A stretch of 64,000 nt of DNA, taken from positions 124,001 through 188,000 of the forward strand of contig JACKOW010000002.1 in assembly GCA_024234055.1 (NCBI GenBank), read 5' to 3'. Below, one piece after another: positions 28,496-36,481 of this stretch (position 1 is its first letter; each line of letters begins with the position of its first letter). This DNA is from Rhodanobacteraceae bacterium (GTDB taxonomy: Bacteria > Pseudomonadota > Gammaproteobacteria > Xanthomonadales > SZUA-5). The position numbers and the translations under genes are program-made. The notes below the pieces were generated by a model, which saw only the letters and a list, made by a program, of their open reading frames with translations, made no database searches and was not told the DNA's origin.

Positions 28496-28799
28496 GGCAG
28501 CTCGTAAAGGTGGGGAAAACACGGATACGGGGCACGGGGCACGGGGCACGGGAAAGGCCAAGGGGTTCGGGCTCTTGTGGGTCCAGACTTGTCTGGACGC
28601 TGCTCGCTCCGGCCTGGCAGAAGCGTCCGGACAAGTCCGGGCCCACAAAAGCTCTCTCGCACTCTCGCAACAGTGACGCCAAAGAGCCCCGGTGAGCCGC
28701 TGCGCGGCACATCGGGCTACGCTTCCCCCCAGCCCGTGCGGAGAGCGTCCGGACAAGTCCGGACCCACAAAAGCTCTGCCACGCCCTCGTGCAAGCCTC
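28496..28799. repeat. Mosaic repeat region: GGGGCAC array and GTCC(A/G)GAC palindromes
   Basis: Three GGGGCAC units (28529-28549), then TTGTGGGTCCAGACTTGTCT and, after a short spacer, two reversed copies containing CGTCCGGACAAGTCCGG with CCCACAAAAGCTCT. The modules match those at 9591 and 48611. No coding sequence. Confidence 0.85.
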
Positions 28800-29145
28800 T
28801 CACAGCCGAATGACATAGGTCTTGCGCGTGGTCACTCGCACTTCCCAGCTGCCGCGGAAGCCCGGGCGGATCACGAAGCAGTCGCCAGCCTTCAGGTGGG
28901 TCGATCCGGCGCCGTCCTCGTGCAGCACCGATTCGCCGGACAGGATCTGGCAGAACTCCCATTCATCGTAGTGGATGCGCCAGTGGCCAGGTGTGGATTC
29001 CCAGATGCCGGCGTACAGACCACCGCTCGCCTCATCGAAATTCCAGGTCCGAAATTGCGGGTTGCCGGCAATGATCCGCTCCGGCGGAGGCGCGCTCAGT
29101 TCGGGTTGCAGGCTGTCGACATCGAAGATCACCAGATCGCTCATG
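28800..29145 (-). CDS. Cupin domain protein
   Basis: About 114 residues forming one cupin barrel: HWRIHYDEWEFCQILSGES and GDCFVIRPGFRGSWEV, like the DUF861 (ureidoglycine-type) group. Ligand histidines are only partly conserved. The start is placed at the ATG giving MSDLVIFDVD; an ATG five codons earlier (29160, AGGG just upstream) is about equally good. No operon partner. Confidence 0.75.
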
Positions 29146-29241
29146 CGGCTGTGTTCCATGACCCTGTTGGTGCCAGAGGATGGCCGCGAGGCGCGGGCGG
29201 CACAAGCGCGTTCCCGTCTGCACGCCGCTTCTCGTTGAATT

Positions 29242-29370
29242 GAGGGCGAGAGGGCACGAGGGCACGAGGGCACGCAAAGGCAGTGTAGACGCAGGCTTTT
29301 GATCTTGCGTGCCCTCGTGCCCTCTCGCCCTCGTGCCCTCTCGCCCTCGTGCCCTCGTGCCCCACGCCGC
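29242..29370. repeat. G/C-rich inverted repeat of GAGGGCAC units
   Basis: GAGGGCGAGAGGGCACGAGG... on the left is mirrored by TTGCGTGCCCTCGTGCCCTC on the right, around a spacer of about 30 bases. It is an octamer array and its inverted copy, between divergent cupin and LVIVD-repeat genes. Confidence 0.85.
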
Positions 29371-29442
29371 TACCCCAATCACACCTGTGAAGATCGGCTT
29401 GCGCTAACCTTAACTCCGAACTTTCTTGCGCGAGATGCCACT

Positions 29443-31842
29443 GTGAGCCGATGGATGCTTGTAATACTGCTGAGCGCAGTTGTGGCCGTGTCCGCCCACG
29501 CCTCGCCGCAAGCACCGGTTCCCGCCCACGCCACACCCTGTGTTGCCGGGTTGGCGGAAGGTTATCCCTGCTCCAACGTCAATCTCGCCGCGCACATCAC
29601 GCTGGCACAACTCGGCGGCAGCTCAGGCAACGACAGCTGGGGCTGGACCGATCCGGACACCGGCAAGGAATACGCCCTGATGGGGCTCAACAACGGCACC
29701 GCCTTTGTTGATATCAGCGATCCTGAATTCCCGATCCGTCTGGGCGTGTTGCCCACCCACAGTGGCAACTCCTCGTGGCGCGACATCAAGACCCGCGGCT
29801 ATTACGCCTTCATCGTCTCAGAGGCCACCAGCCACGGCATGCAGGTCTTCGATCTGCGCCGATTGCGCAGCGTTGCCAATCCGCCCACCACCTTCACCGA
29901 AGATGCCCACTACAACCAGTTCGGGCGTGCCCACAACATCGTCATCAACACCGATTCGGGCTTTGCCTATGCGGTGGGATCACGCCAGGGCACGCAACAA
30001 TGCAATGCCGGACTGCACGCCATCGATATCCGCGCGCCGCTGACACCCACCTTCGCCGGCTGTTTCGGCAGCGACGGCTACACCCATGACGCCCAGTGCG
30101 TGAACTATTCCGGTCCGGACGCCAACTACATCGGCCGAGAGATCTGCCTCGCCGCCAACGAAGACACCATTACCATCGTCGACGTCACCAACAAGAACGC
30201 GCCGGTGCAGATCTCGCGCACCGGCTACAGCGGCAGCTCGTACACCCATCAGGGCTGGCTGACCGACGACGCCCGCTATTTCCTGGTCAACGACGAGATC
30301 GACGAGATCGATTTCGGCCACAACACCCGCACCTATGTCTTTGACGTCAGCGATCTGGACGCGCCGCAACTGCACATGACCTACACCGCGGCCGTGGCGG
30401 CGACCGACCACAATCTCTACGTCAAGGGCCGCTACGCCTATCTGTCCAACTACCTCTCGGGCTTGCGCATCCTCGATCTGGCGCAGATCGACGGCGGCAC
30501 CATTACCGAAGCGGCGTACTTCGACACCCACCCCGAGAGCAACGCCTCCGGCACCAGTGGCGCCTGGAGCATCTATCCCTATTTCGCCAGCGGCACCGTT
30601 ATCCTGAGCGACATCAGCAATGGTCTGTTCGTGCTGGAGCCGAATCTGTGCACCGGGCCCGACGCCGTCACTGGCCTCAGTGCCACGGCCGCCGGCGATC
30701 AGCAGATCGCGCTGAACTGGGCTCCGGGTGAAGCCGGCGCGAGCTTCGAGGTCTACCGGTCCATCGATGGCTGCGGCGGCCCGGAAACCCAGATTGCTGA
30801 AGGACTCACCAGCAACAGCCTGATCGACTCGCCAGTCTCTGGCGGCATCAGCTACGGCTACCGTGTGCGCCAGCGCAGCGCCGATCAACGCTGCGTGTCC
30901 GAGTTCTCCACCTGCCAGGCTGCGCAGACCACCGGGCTGTGTACTGCGCCACCCAGTTTCGCCGGCATCGCCAGTGCCCAGTCGGCTGGCAGCAGCAGTT
31001 GCGCGATTGATCTGGCCTGGCCCGGCGGCAGCGCTCGCTGCAACGGACCGGTGACGTATACCGTCGAGCGTTCATCCGGCACCGAGTTCAATGCCGCGCA
31101 ATCGAGTACGCTGGTTGCCGGCCTCAGTGGCCTTGTATTTTCCGATACCACCGCCGCCTACGACACACCCTATGCCTACCGCGTCCAGGCCGTGGATGCC
31201 GGCAAGGGCAGCGGCGACAACAACCCGGTGTTCCTCAGCACCAGCGCAACCGGGCCGCTCGTCGATGGCCAGTTTGTCAGCGGCGCGGAACTGGGCCAGC
31301 CTATTCTCAATACCACCGGTGCGCAGCGTCATGTCGGCTGGGAAGTGGTCAGCGATGTGGCCTTCAGCGGCAGCCGCAGCTACTACTCCACCTACCCCAA
31401 CGGCAACTGCCTGGCCATGTACAGCCCTGCCCTGACCATCACCCCGGGCCAGAGCGCCACCCTCAGTTTCCAGACCCGCTACGACATCGAGAGCGGCTGG
31501 GACGCCGGCCTGGTGGAGATTTCGACCGACGGCGGCAGCAACTGGCAGGTGATCAGTCCGGTGGGCGGATATCCGGCTGCGATGAACAATTCCAACAGCA
31601 GCGACGCCTGCGGTTTCCCCAACAGCCAACCGGCCTTCACCGGCTCCAACCTGAACTGGAATCCGGTCAACTTCGACCTGTCGGCCTACAGCGGCACGAT
31701 TCAGCTGCGCTGGCGCTTCTCCACCGACGCCAATACCGGTGGCCAGGGCTGGTGGGTGGATGATGTGGCCGTCAATCACGTCCAGGCGCCGGGCCAGTGC
31801 ACGGCGGTGTCCGCGAGCGTATTTGCCAACGGCTTCGAATAG
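29443..31842 (+). CDS. Choice-of-anchor B family secreted protein with LVIVD repeats and C-terminal GFE tag
   Basis: About 799 residues from GTG 29443 (signal LVILLSAVVAVSAHAS). Residues about 30-410 are a beta-propeller of LVIVD-type repeats (GTAFVDISDPEFPIRLGVL, TITIVDVTNKNAPVQI, TYVFDVSDLDAPQLHM). Two fibronectin-III-like modules follow (ALNWAPGEAGASFEVYRS, YTVERSSGTEF), then a jelly-roll-like module (LSFQTRYDIESGWDAGLVEI). The protein ends ASVFANGFE, a short C-terminal motif. Likely cell surface or extracellular. The N-terminal extension to 29299 runs through the upstream repeat and is not credible. Confidence 0.82.
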   Translation: MSRWMLVILLSAVVAVSAHASPQAPVPAHATPCVAGLAEGYPCSNVNLAAHITLAQLGGSSGNDSWGWTDPDTGKEYALMGLNNGTAFVDISDPEFPIRLGVLPTHSGNSSWRDIKTRGYYAFIVSEATSHGMQVFDLRRLRSVANPPTTFTEDAHYNQFGRAHNIVINTDSGFAYAVGSRQGTQQCNAGLHAIDIRAPLTPTFAGCFGSDGYTHDAQCVNYSGPDANYIGREICLAANEDTITIVDVTNKNAPVQISRTGYSGSSYTHQGWLTDDARYFLVNDEIDEIDFGHNTRTYVFDVSDLDAPQLHMTYTAAVAATDHNLYVKGRYAYLSNYLSGLRILDLAQIDGGTITEAAYFDTHPESNASGTSGAWSIYPYFASGTVILSDISNGLFVLEPNLCTGPDAVTGLSATAAGDQQIALNWAPGEAGASFEVYRSIDGCGGPETQIAEGLTSNSLIDSPVSGGISYGYRVRQRSADQRCVSEFSTCQAAQTTGLCTAPPSFAGIASAQSAGSSSCAIDLAWPGGSARCNGPVTYTVERSSGTEFNAAQSSTLVAGLSGLVFSDTTAAYDTPYAYRVQAVDAGKGSGDNNPVFLSTSATGPLVDGQFVSGAELGQPILNTTGAQRHVGWEVVSDVAFSGSRSYYSTYPNGNCLAMYSPALTITPGQSATLSFQTRYDIESGWDAGLVEISTDGGSNWQVISPVGGYPAAMNNSNSSDACGFPNSQPAFTGSNLNWNPVNFDLSAYSGTIQLRWRFSTDANTGGQGWWVDDVAVNHVQAPGQCTAVSASVFANGFE

Positions 31843-32095
31843 CCCTCAGCGACCATTTCCTCGGAAGCCGGTGCCGAATCCGGGCCGGGGCGAGCCAGGA
31901 TCGGTGTCAAGGCGCTCAGCCACCTGCGGCGTGCCCCCAAGGCGCGGCTGGTACGCCAATCGCCCGACGCAGGGTGGAAGCCCTCGCCTTGGGGAACTGC
32001 GACCTTGATCCAGACACCGGGACAGAGTCGGGCGGCTGGATAGAATCCGGCTTGCAGCATGATGCTGTTGGTGACTCCAGGCTCGGACCCCGAAC

Positions 32096-33124
32096 ATGAA
32101 CGCCCCACTGGTCAACCGATTCCGCGTGAAGATGCTCTGGGGCATGGGCGCTCTGCTGGGCGTGCAGTTGATCGGCACGCTGGGCTACAAGCTGCTGGGC
32201 GGGCCCGGGTACTCGTGGTTCGACTGCTTCTACATGACCTTCATCACCACCACCACCATCGGCTACGACGAGATCATCGATCTGTCGCACATCAGCGGCG
32301 GTCGCATGTTCACCGTGTTCATTGGCGCGGCCGGACTGGGCAGCCTGTGGTTTCTGTTCTCGACCCTGACGGTCTGGATACTGGAAAGCGACATCAATCT
32401 GGCCTTGCGGAGAAAGCGCATGGAACAAGCGATCAAGAAGCTGAAAGGGCACTACATCGTTTGCGGATACGGTCGCGTGGGCCGCAATGTCGCCCTGGAA
32501 CTGGAAGCGACTCATCGTCGGTACGTGGTCATCGACGAGAGCATGCCGATCCTGCGCGAGCACAAGGACAAGGAACCCACCCTGCTCTATGTGCACGGGG
32601 ATGCCAGCGACGAGGATCTGTTGCTGGCGGCCAATATTGCATCCGCCAAGGGCGTGTTTGCCGTCACCGGAGACGATAGCCGCAACCTGATGATCACCCT
32701 CACGGCGCGTCAGCTCAATGCATCGCTACGCGTGGTGGCGCGCTGCCACGACATACGCAACGAAAGAAAGCTGCGCAAGGCCGGAGCCGATGCCATCGTC
32801 TCACCGGACTTCACGGGTGGCCTGCGCATCGCCACGGCCATGGTTCGACCCAATGTGCAGACCTTTCTGGATGAAATGCTGCGCAGCGAGCAAAAACTCC
32901 GGATGGAGGAAGTACGACTGGGCGAGCACTTCCAGGCGCAGCCATTGGCCGACCTGAATCTGCAGGGTCGCGAGTTTGTGCTGCTGGCAGTGCGACAAGG
33001 TCAGCAATGGATCTTCAATCCGCCCGGCGAACACAAACTGGAGCCGGGGAACACGTTGATCGTCATGGCTTCGCCAGTCGGGGTGCAAGCCCTGGAGGCG
33101 CTCCTGAACGAGCAAGGCGGCTGA
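32096..33124 (+). CDS. Two-transmembrane potassium channel with RCK (TrkA-N) domain
   Basis: 342 residues. Two membrane helices flank a pore helix and the selectivity filter TTTTIGYDE (about 51-59). The RCK domain starts HYIVCGYGRVGRNVALELE (about 117), with a TrkA-C-like end (LADLNLQGREFVLLAVRQ). It resembles MthK/Kch-type channels gated by a cytoplasmic ligand ring. It is a single-gene unit; the 250 bases upstream show nothing clear. Confidence 0.92.
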   Translation: MNAPLVNRFRVKMLWGMGALLGVQLIGTLGYKLLGGPGYSWFDCFYMTFITTTTIGYDEIIDLSHISGGRMFTVFIGAAGLGSLWFLFSTLTVWILESDINLALRRKRMEQAIKKLKGHYIVCGYGRVGRNVALELEATHRRYVVIDESMPILREHKDKEPTLLYVHGDASDEDLLLAANIASAKGVFAVTGDDSRNLMITLTARQLNASLRVVARCHDIRNERKLRKAGADAIVSPDFTGGLRIATAMVRPNVQTFLDEMLRSEQKLRMEEVRLGEHFQAQPLADLNLQGREFVLLAVRQGQQWIFNPPGEHKLEPGNTLIVMASPVGVQALEALLNEQGG

Positions 33125-33266
33125 CACGCCGATCGGCGCAATCGCCCCAGGCGTGCGAGCCGGCCGGCGCTGAACCGGCGTTCGAATACCTGGCAGCCGT
33201 ACACTCTGCCGGTGCCGCGTGGCCACCGATTCGCCTTGCGCTGCGACGGAATCGCGGCATCTGCAC

Positions 33267-33292
33267 GCGCAGGTGTGAGAATTGCGGGCTAG
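33267..33292 (+). repeat. REP-like repeat, solitary copy
   Basis: GCAGGTGTGAGAATTGCGGG followed by CTAG: one mismatch (A to T) from the copies at 38331-38353 and 38555-38576. It lies just upstream of the LPLAT-like gene and supplies the TTG that would otherwise look like an alternative start. Confidence 0.85.
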
Positions 33293-33326
33293 ACTCGGGC
33301 GCCTGATTCGAGACCTGATTGCATTC

Positions 33327-34232
33327 ATGTGGTTGGCCATCAAGCGCGAGTTGCGCGACCTGCTGTCCCTGTGGCTGGTTCCGGGTCTGGCCGCGGTGCT
33401 GCCCTGGCGCTGGTGCCTGCGCCTTTACTGGCGTCTGGCCGCGAGTCCGCTGCTGATGCGCGAGGAGGTGGCGGGCAGTCGGGGCGGTCGCGAGATGCTG
33501 GGACTGCCCCGACATGATGAACAGTTCGACCGGCGCTTCCGTTTCGGCTTTCTGCTGGAACATGCAGATGTGTTTCGCGCCCTTGGGCGGGGCTGGCGTG
33601 GGCTCGCTGCCACGATGCCGCTACAGGGCTCCATGGCAGCCGACCGCAACGGTGGCTTGTGCTACTTCTTCAACTTCAACCAGGGCCTGCCGGCACTGGC
33701 CACCTTGCGTGCGGCCGGATTCCAGGTCCATCTGGTGTATCGCTCGCTGGAATCGCGCCCCCCGGGCGTGGGCCTGGCTCGCTACGCCTACATGCGCCTG
33801 CGCCTGCACATGGTCGCCGTGGTCTGCGGCAATCGCGGCATCGGCACCGGCGGCGCGCGCGAGCGTATAGCCCAGACCATCGCGGCCGGCGGACTGGTCT
33901 GCGTGGCAGCCGACACGCCGCCGCGCCCCAATACCGGCCTGGTCAGCGTACGCTTTCCGGGCGAGCGCCAGGCCTGGTGGCGCAGCGGCATTCTCAAGCT
34001 GGCGCTGCAAACAGAAGGACCTCGTCGCTGTTTCGATGTGCGCCTGGACTGGAATACCCGTCAGCGTGCGCTGGAATTGATCGATCTACCCGACTCCCAG
34101 GATCTGGGTGCCCTGGTGGATATCCTCAACGACCGATTCCTGTCGGCGCTGGAACGCCAGCCTGAACTGTGGTTCTACTGGCCGGCGCCGCAGGGCTTCT
34201 TCCTGTTCCCGGAAGGCGCTCGTCTGGACTGA
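33327..34232 (+). CDS. LPLAT-like protein (LpxL/HtrB-related, degenerate active site)
   Basis: 301 residues from the ATG giving MWLAIKRELRD. An N-terminal membrane helix (LSLWLVPGLAAVLPW) and the segments VVCGNRGIGTGGARERIAQT, GGLVCVAADTPPRPNTGLVS and ILKLALQTEGPRRCFD recall lipid A acyltransferases. The catalytic HX4D/E block is not seen where expected (GGLCYFFNFNQGLPALATLR instead). A TTG at 33282 would add 15 residues but lies in a repeat. The role is uncertain. Confidence 0.6.
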   Translation: MWLAIKRELRDLLSLWLVPGLAAVLPWRWCLRLYWRLAASPLLMREEVAGSRGGREMLGLPRHDEQFDRRFRFGFLLEHADVFRALGRGWRGLAATMPLQGSMAADRNGGLCYFFNFNQGLPALATLRAAGFQVHLVYRSLESRPPGVGLARYAYMRLRLHMVAVVCGNRGIGTGGARERIAQTIAAGGLVCVAADTPPRPNTGLVSVRFPGERQAWWRSGILKLALQTEGPRRCFDVRLDWNTRQRALELIDLPDSQDLGALVDILNDRFLSALERQPELWFYWPAPQGFFLFPEGARLD

Positions 34233-34341
34233 TTCCCTGAGGCGAGTTCGCTCCCCGGCCGCGGCTGATGACCTCGATCAATCCCGCGGCGGCGCAACTC
34301 GGAGTAGGCTGTGACGACCATCTGAGCCGGGAGCATCACCG

Positions 34342-34818
34342 ATGCTTGACCTGAAGACTGCAATGCCTGTGCTGGCGCGGCACGAGGGTATCTGGGAGGG
34401 GCACTACCGCTATCTGGACGCCGCCGGCCATCTGGTCGACGAGCACGATTCGCGTCTCATCTGCCGGCTGCCCGAATCCGGCCCCTACCCCTATCACCAG
34501 ACCAACATCTACCGCTGGGCCAATGGTCGCTCGGAAACACGCGACTTCCCGGCGGTTTGGCGCGATGGCCGCTTGCATTGGGACAGCGGCCAGATCCACG
34601 GCTGGGCAGTCGAGGCCCCCGAGGATCGCCACCATCGGACGCTGCTGCTGTCGTGGTTGCGCCGGGACATGCCGGATTCCTATCTGTACGAGATGGTCCA
34701 GATCTCCGATTGCGGCCAGTACCGCTCACGCATGTGGCAGTGGATCCAGGCCGGCCGCGTGCGCCTGCGCACCCTGATCGACGAGGTCTTGGTCAGCCGT
34801 GCGTGGCAGGGGCATTGA
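34342..34818 (+). CDS. Hypothetical protein, DUF3598/lipocalin-like
   Basis: 158 residues: ARHEGIWEGHYRYLDAAGHL, LICRLPESGPYPYHQTNIYR, LLSWLRRDMPDSYLYEMVQI. The pattern of Trp, Gly and alternating polar residues suggests a small beta-barrel related to DUF3598. GGGAG precedes the ATG. No partner gene. Confidence 0.65.
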   Translation: MLDLKTAMPVLARHEGIWEGHYRYLDAAGHLVDEHDSRLICRLPESGPYPYHQTNIYRWANGRSETRDFPAVWRDGRLHWDSGQIHGWAVEAPEDRHHRTLLLSWLRRDMPDSYLYEMVQISDCGQYRSRMWQWIQAGRVRLRTLIDEVLVSRAWQGH

Positions 34819-34908
34819 GGCTATGGGGATCGCGCGACGGCGGTCGCGACACGAACTTGCTCTCACCAAACATGCGCTACCTCATTGATTCCTAGGCCAT
34901 AAATAGAA

Positions 34909-34997
34909 GGGGCAAGGGGCAGGGGGCAGAGGTCCAACCTCGACGCATGATCTGACCGTGCCGCGACGTTGGTCCCCTGCCCCCCGCTCCCTGCCCC
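34909..34997. repeat. G-rich/C-rich imperfect inverted repeat
   Basis: GGGGCAAGGGGCAGGGGGCA... pairs with GTTGGTCCCCTGCCCCCCGC... across about 30 bases. It lies between convergent genes. The G-runs on one strand could also form a quadruplex. Related in style to the GGGGCAC arrays. Confidence 0.8.
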
Positions 34998-35057
34998 CTG
35001 TTTGATGCAGGAATAGGCGCACCGCCAGATGCAACCGGAACCAGTCCATAGATTGCG

Positions 35058-35756
35058 CTACTGAATCAGATTGACCTGGGTCGTCGCGGTGCTGGTCACC
35101 AGTCCGAAATGTCCGAGCACGAAGGTCACGGTGCCGGTTTCATTGGGAACCGTGGACGAATGCACGCCGCCCACGGTACAGAAGCCGGTGGAACAGACGA
35201 TCTGGTCACTCCAGGACTTGATCGAATAGGAGCGCGCGCCGAAGACCTGGCCCTGCAGGCTGTTGACGAAGGGGCTGCCCACCGACAGGCCCCAGGCGCC
35301 GCAGGTACTGCTCCAGACATTGTAGGGATAGCTGCCGCAACTCCAGAGGCCGCGAAAAGCCCCGGCGATGCCCACGAAGGTCTGCACCGAGCCCGCAAGG
35401 CCCAGCTTGCTGATCTCGCGCGCCGCCAGTGTGGCGCCCATCGAGTGGCCGATGACGTCGATCTTGCCGGTGCAGGAACTGGCCTTGGCCTGGGTCAAGG
35501 CATTGGCCACCGGCGTTTCCTCACTGCCATAGTGATCGTTGCAGGCCGCGCAGTAGGCGCTGCCCCAGCTGGGCCTATAGATCTGGTTGCTGGCATAGCC
35601 GCGAGCGCGCAACTCATTGTAGGTGTTGTCGAAATCGGCTGGGCTGCCGGTGTTGCCATGCACCAGAACCACATTGTCTGCACAGATGGCTGTCGCTGCG
35701 CTGGCATAGACCAGACCAATACCGAAGATCAGACTCACTGACATGCGTGCGTTCAT
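35058..35756 (-). CDS. Secreted lipase/esterase, alpha/beta hydrolase (lipase class 2-like)
   Basis: 232 residues. Signal peptide (MSVSLIFGIGLVYASAATAIC), oxyanion segment VVLVHGNTGSPADF, nucleophile elbow GHSMGAT, and a likely catalytic histidine in VLGHFGLVT or GGVHSST. Cysteine pairs (YCAAC, CGSYPYNVWSSTCG) suggest disulfides and export. Resembles LipA/EstB of Bacillus and the triacylglycerol lipases of PF01674. GGAGGG is 5 nt before the ATG. Confidence 0.87.
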   Translation of the reverse strand: MNARMSVSLIFGIGLVYASAATAICADNVVLVHGNTGSPADFDNTYNELRARGYASNQIYRPSWGSAYCAACNDHYGSEETPVANALTQAKASSCTGKIDVIGHSMGATLAAREISKLGLAGSVQTFVGIAGAFRGLWSCGSYPYNVWSSTCGAWGLSVGSPFVNSLQGQVFGARSYSIKSWSDQIVCSTGFCTVGGVHSSTVPNETGTVTFVLGHFGLVTSTATTQVNLIQ

Positions 35757-36005
35757 TCCACCCTCCCCGGTGCTGAACAATCCGGGCCGGTCGGCCCGGG
35801 TGACCACAGAGTGCCGTCAGCGGACAGGTGTCCACCAGTGGTCATTGGTACAGCTGGGAGCCAGGGCCGGATGCCGTCGATCCCGGATCTGGAGCAGCTC
35901 CAGTTTGGCAATCTGAACGCCGGCTTTCCGGTTCGGATACAGCGTTGCCAGTGCTGATTGCAGGATCGAATTCAGCGATATGCTGCGCGCTCCTGGAGCC
36001 AGCTC

Positions 36006-36449
36006 ATGACCCATCCCTGCCTGCGTTGCGGCGCTTGTTGTGCCACTTATCTCGTTGCCATGTACTGGAGCGAAGCCGAAGCGCTCGGCATAGATCCGGA
36101 TCTGACAGAAAAGCTCGATCCCCTGAGGGTATCCATGCGCATGGACCCGGCCGATCGTGGCCGCTGCATAGCACTGGGCGGAACCGTTGGCACGGCCGCG
36201 CATTGCCGCATCTATCCGCAAAGACCAGGCCCCTGCCGGGAAGTCGAAGCCTCGTGGGAGCATGGACGCGCCAGCGATCAATGCGATCGCGCCCGCATTC
36301 GTCACGGCCTGCCAGTGCTGACACCCGCCGACTGGGTGCCGGCATCCGCGTTGGCTACGCCCGCCCCTGCGGCAACGTCACTGACAGACGCGCCGGCAAT
36401 GCCCGAATGGGGCGATCCCATGATCCAGGGGCCGGAAGGGCACTGCTAG
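36006..36449 (+). CDS. YkgJ family cysteine-cluster protein
   Basis: 147 residues. CLRCGACC (C5, C8, C11, C12), then GRCIALGGTVGTAAHCRIY and RPGPCREVE: the CxxxxCxxC-type cluster of the YkgJ family, likely binding zinc or Fe-S. The tail after about 110 is Ala/Pro-rich. GGAG lies 9 nt before the ATG. The TAG stop falls on the boundary with the group II intron: before insertion the same TAG would have come from a REP-like repeat now found at 38331. Confidence 0.83.
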   Translation: MTHPCLRCGACCATYLVAMYWSEAEALGIDPDLTEKLDPLRVSMRMDPADRGRCIALGGTVGTAAHCRIYPQRPGPCREVEASWEHGRASDQCDRARIRHGLPVLTPADWVPASALATPAPAATSLTDAPAMPEWGDPMIQGPEGHC

Positions 36450-36481
36450 TCGAGTAGCTAAGCCTTTACAGGCTTTCGCCC

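Noticed and set aside
35817..36305. 162-residue minus-strand frame ending ...HWWTPVR
   Set aside because: The tail looks protein-like, but most of the frame is antisense to the YkgJ gene and has no good start. Possible gene remnant at 35817-35960, not supported enough to list.
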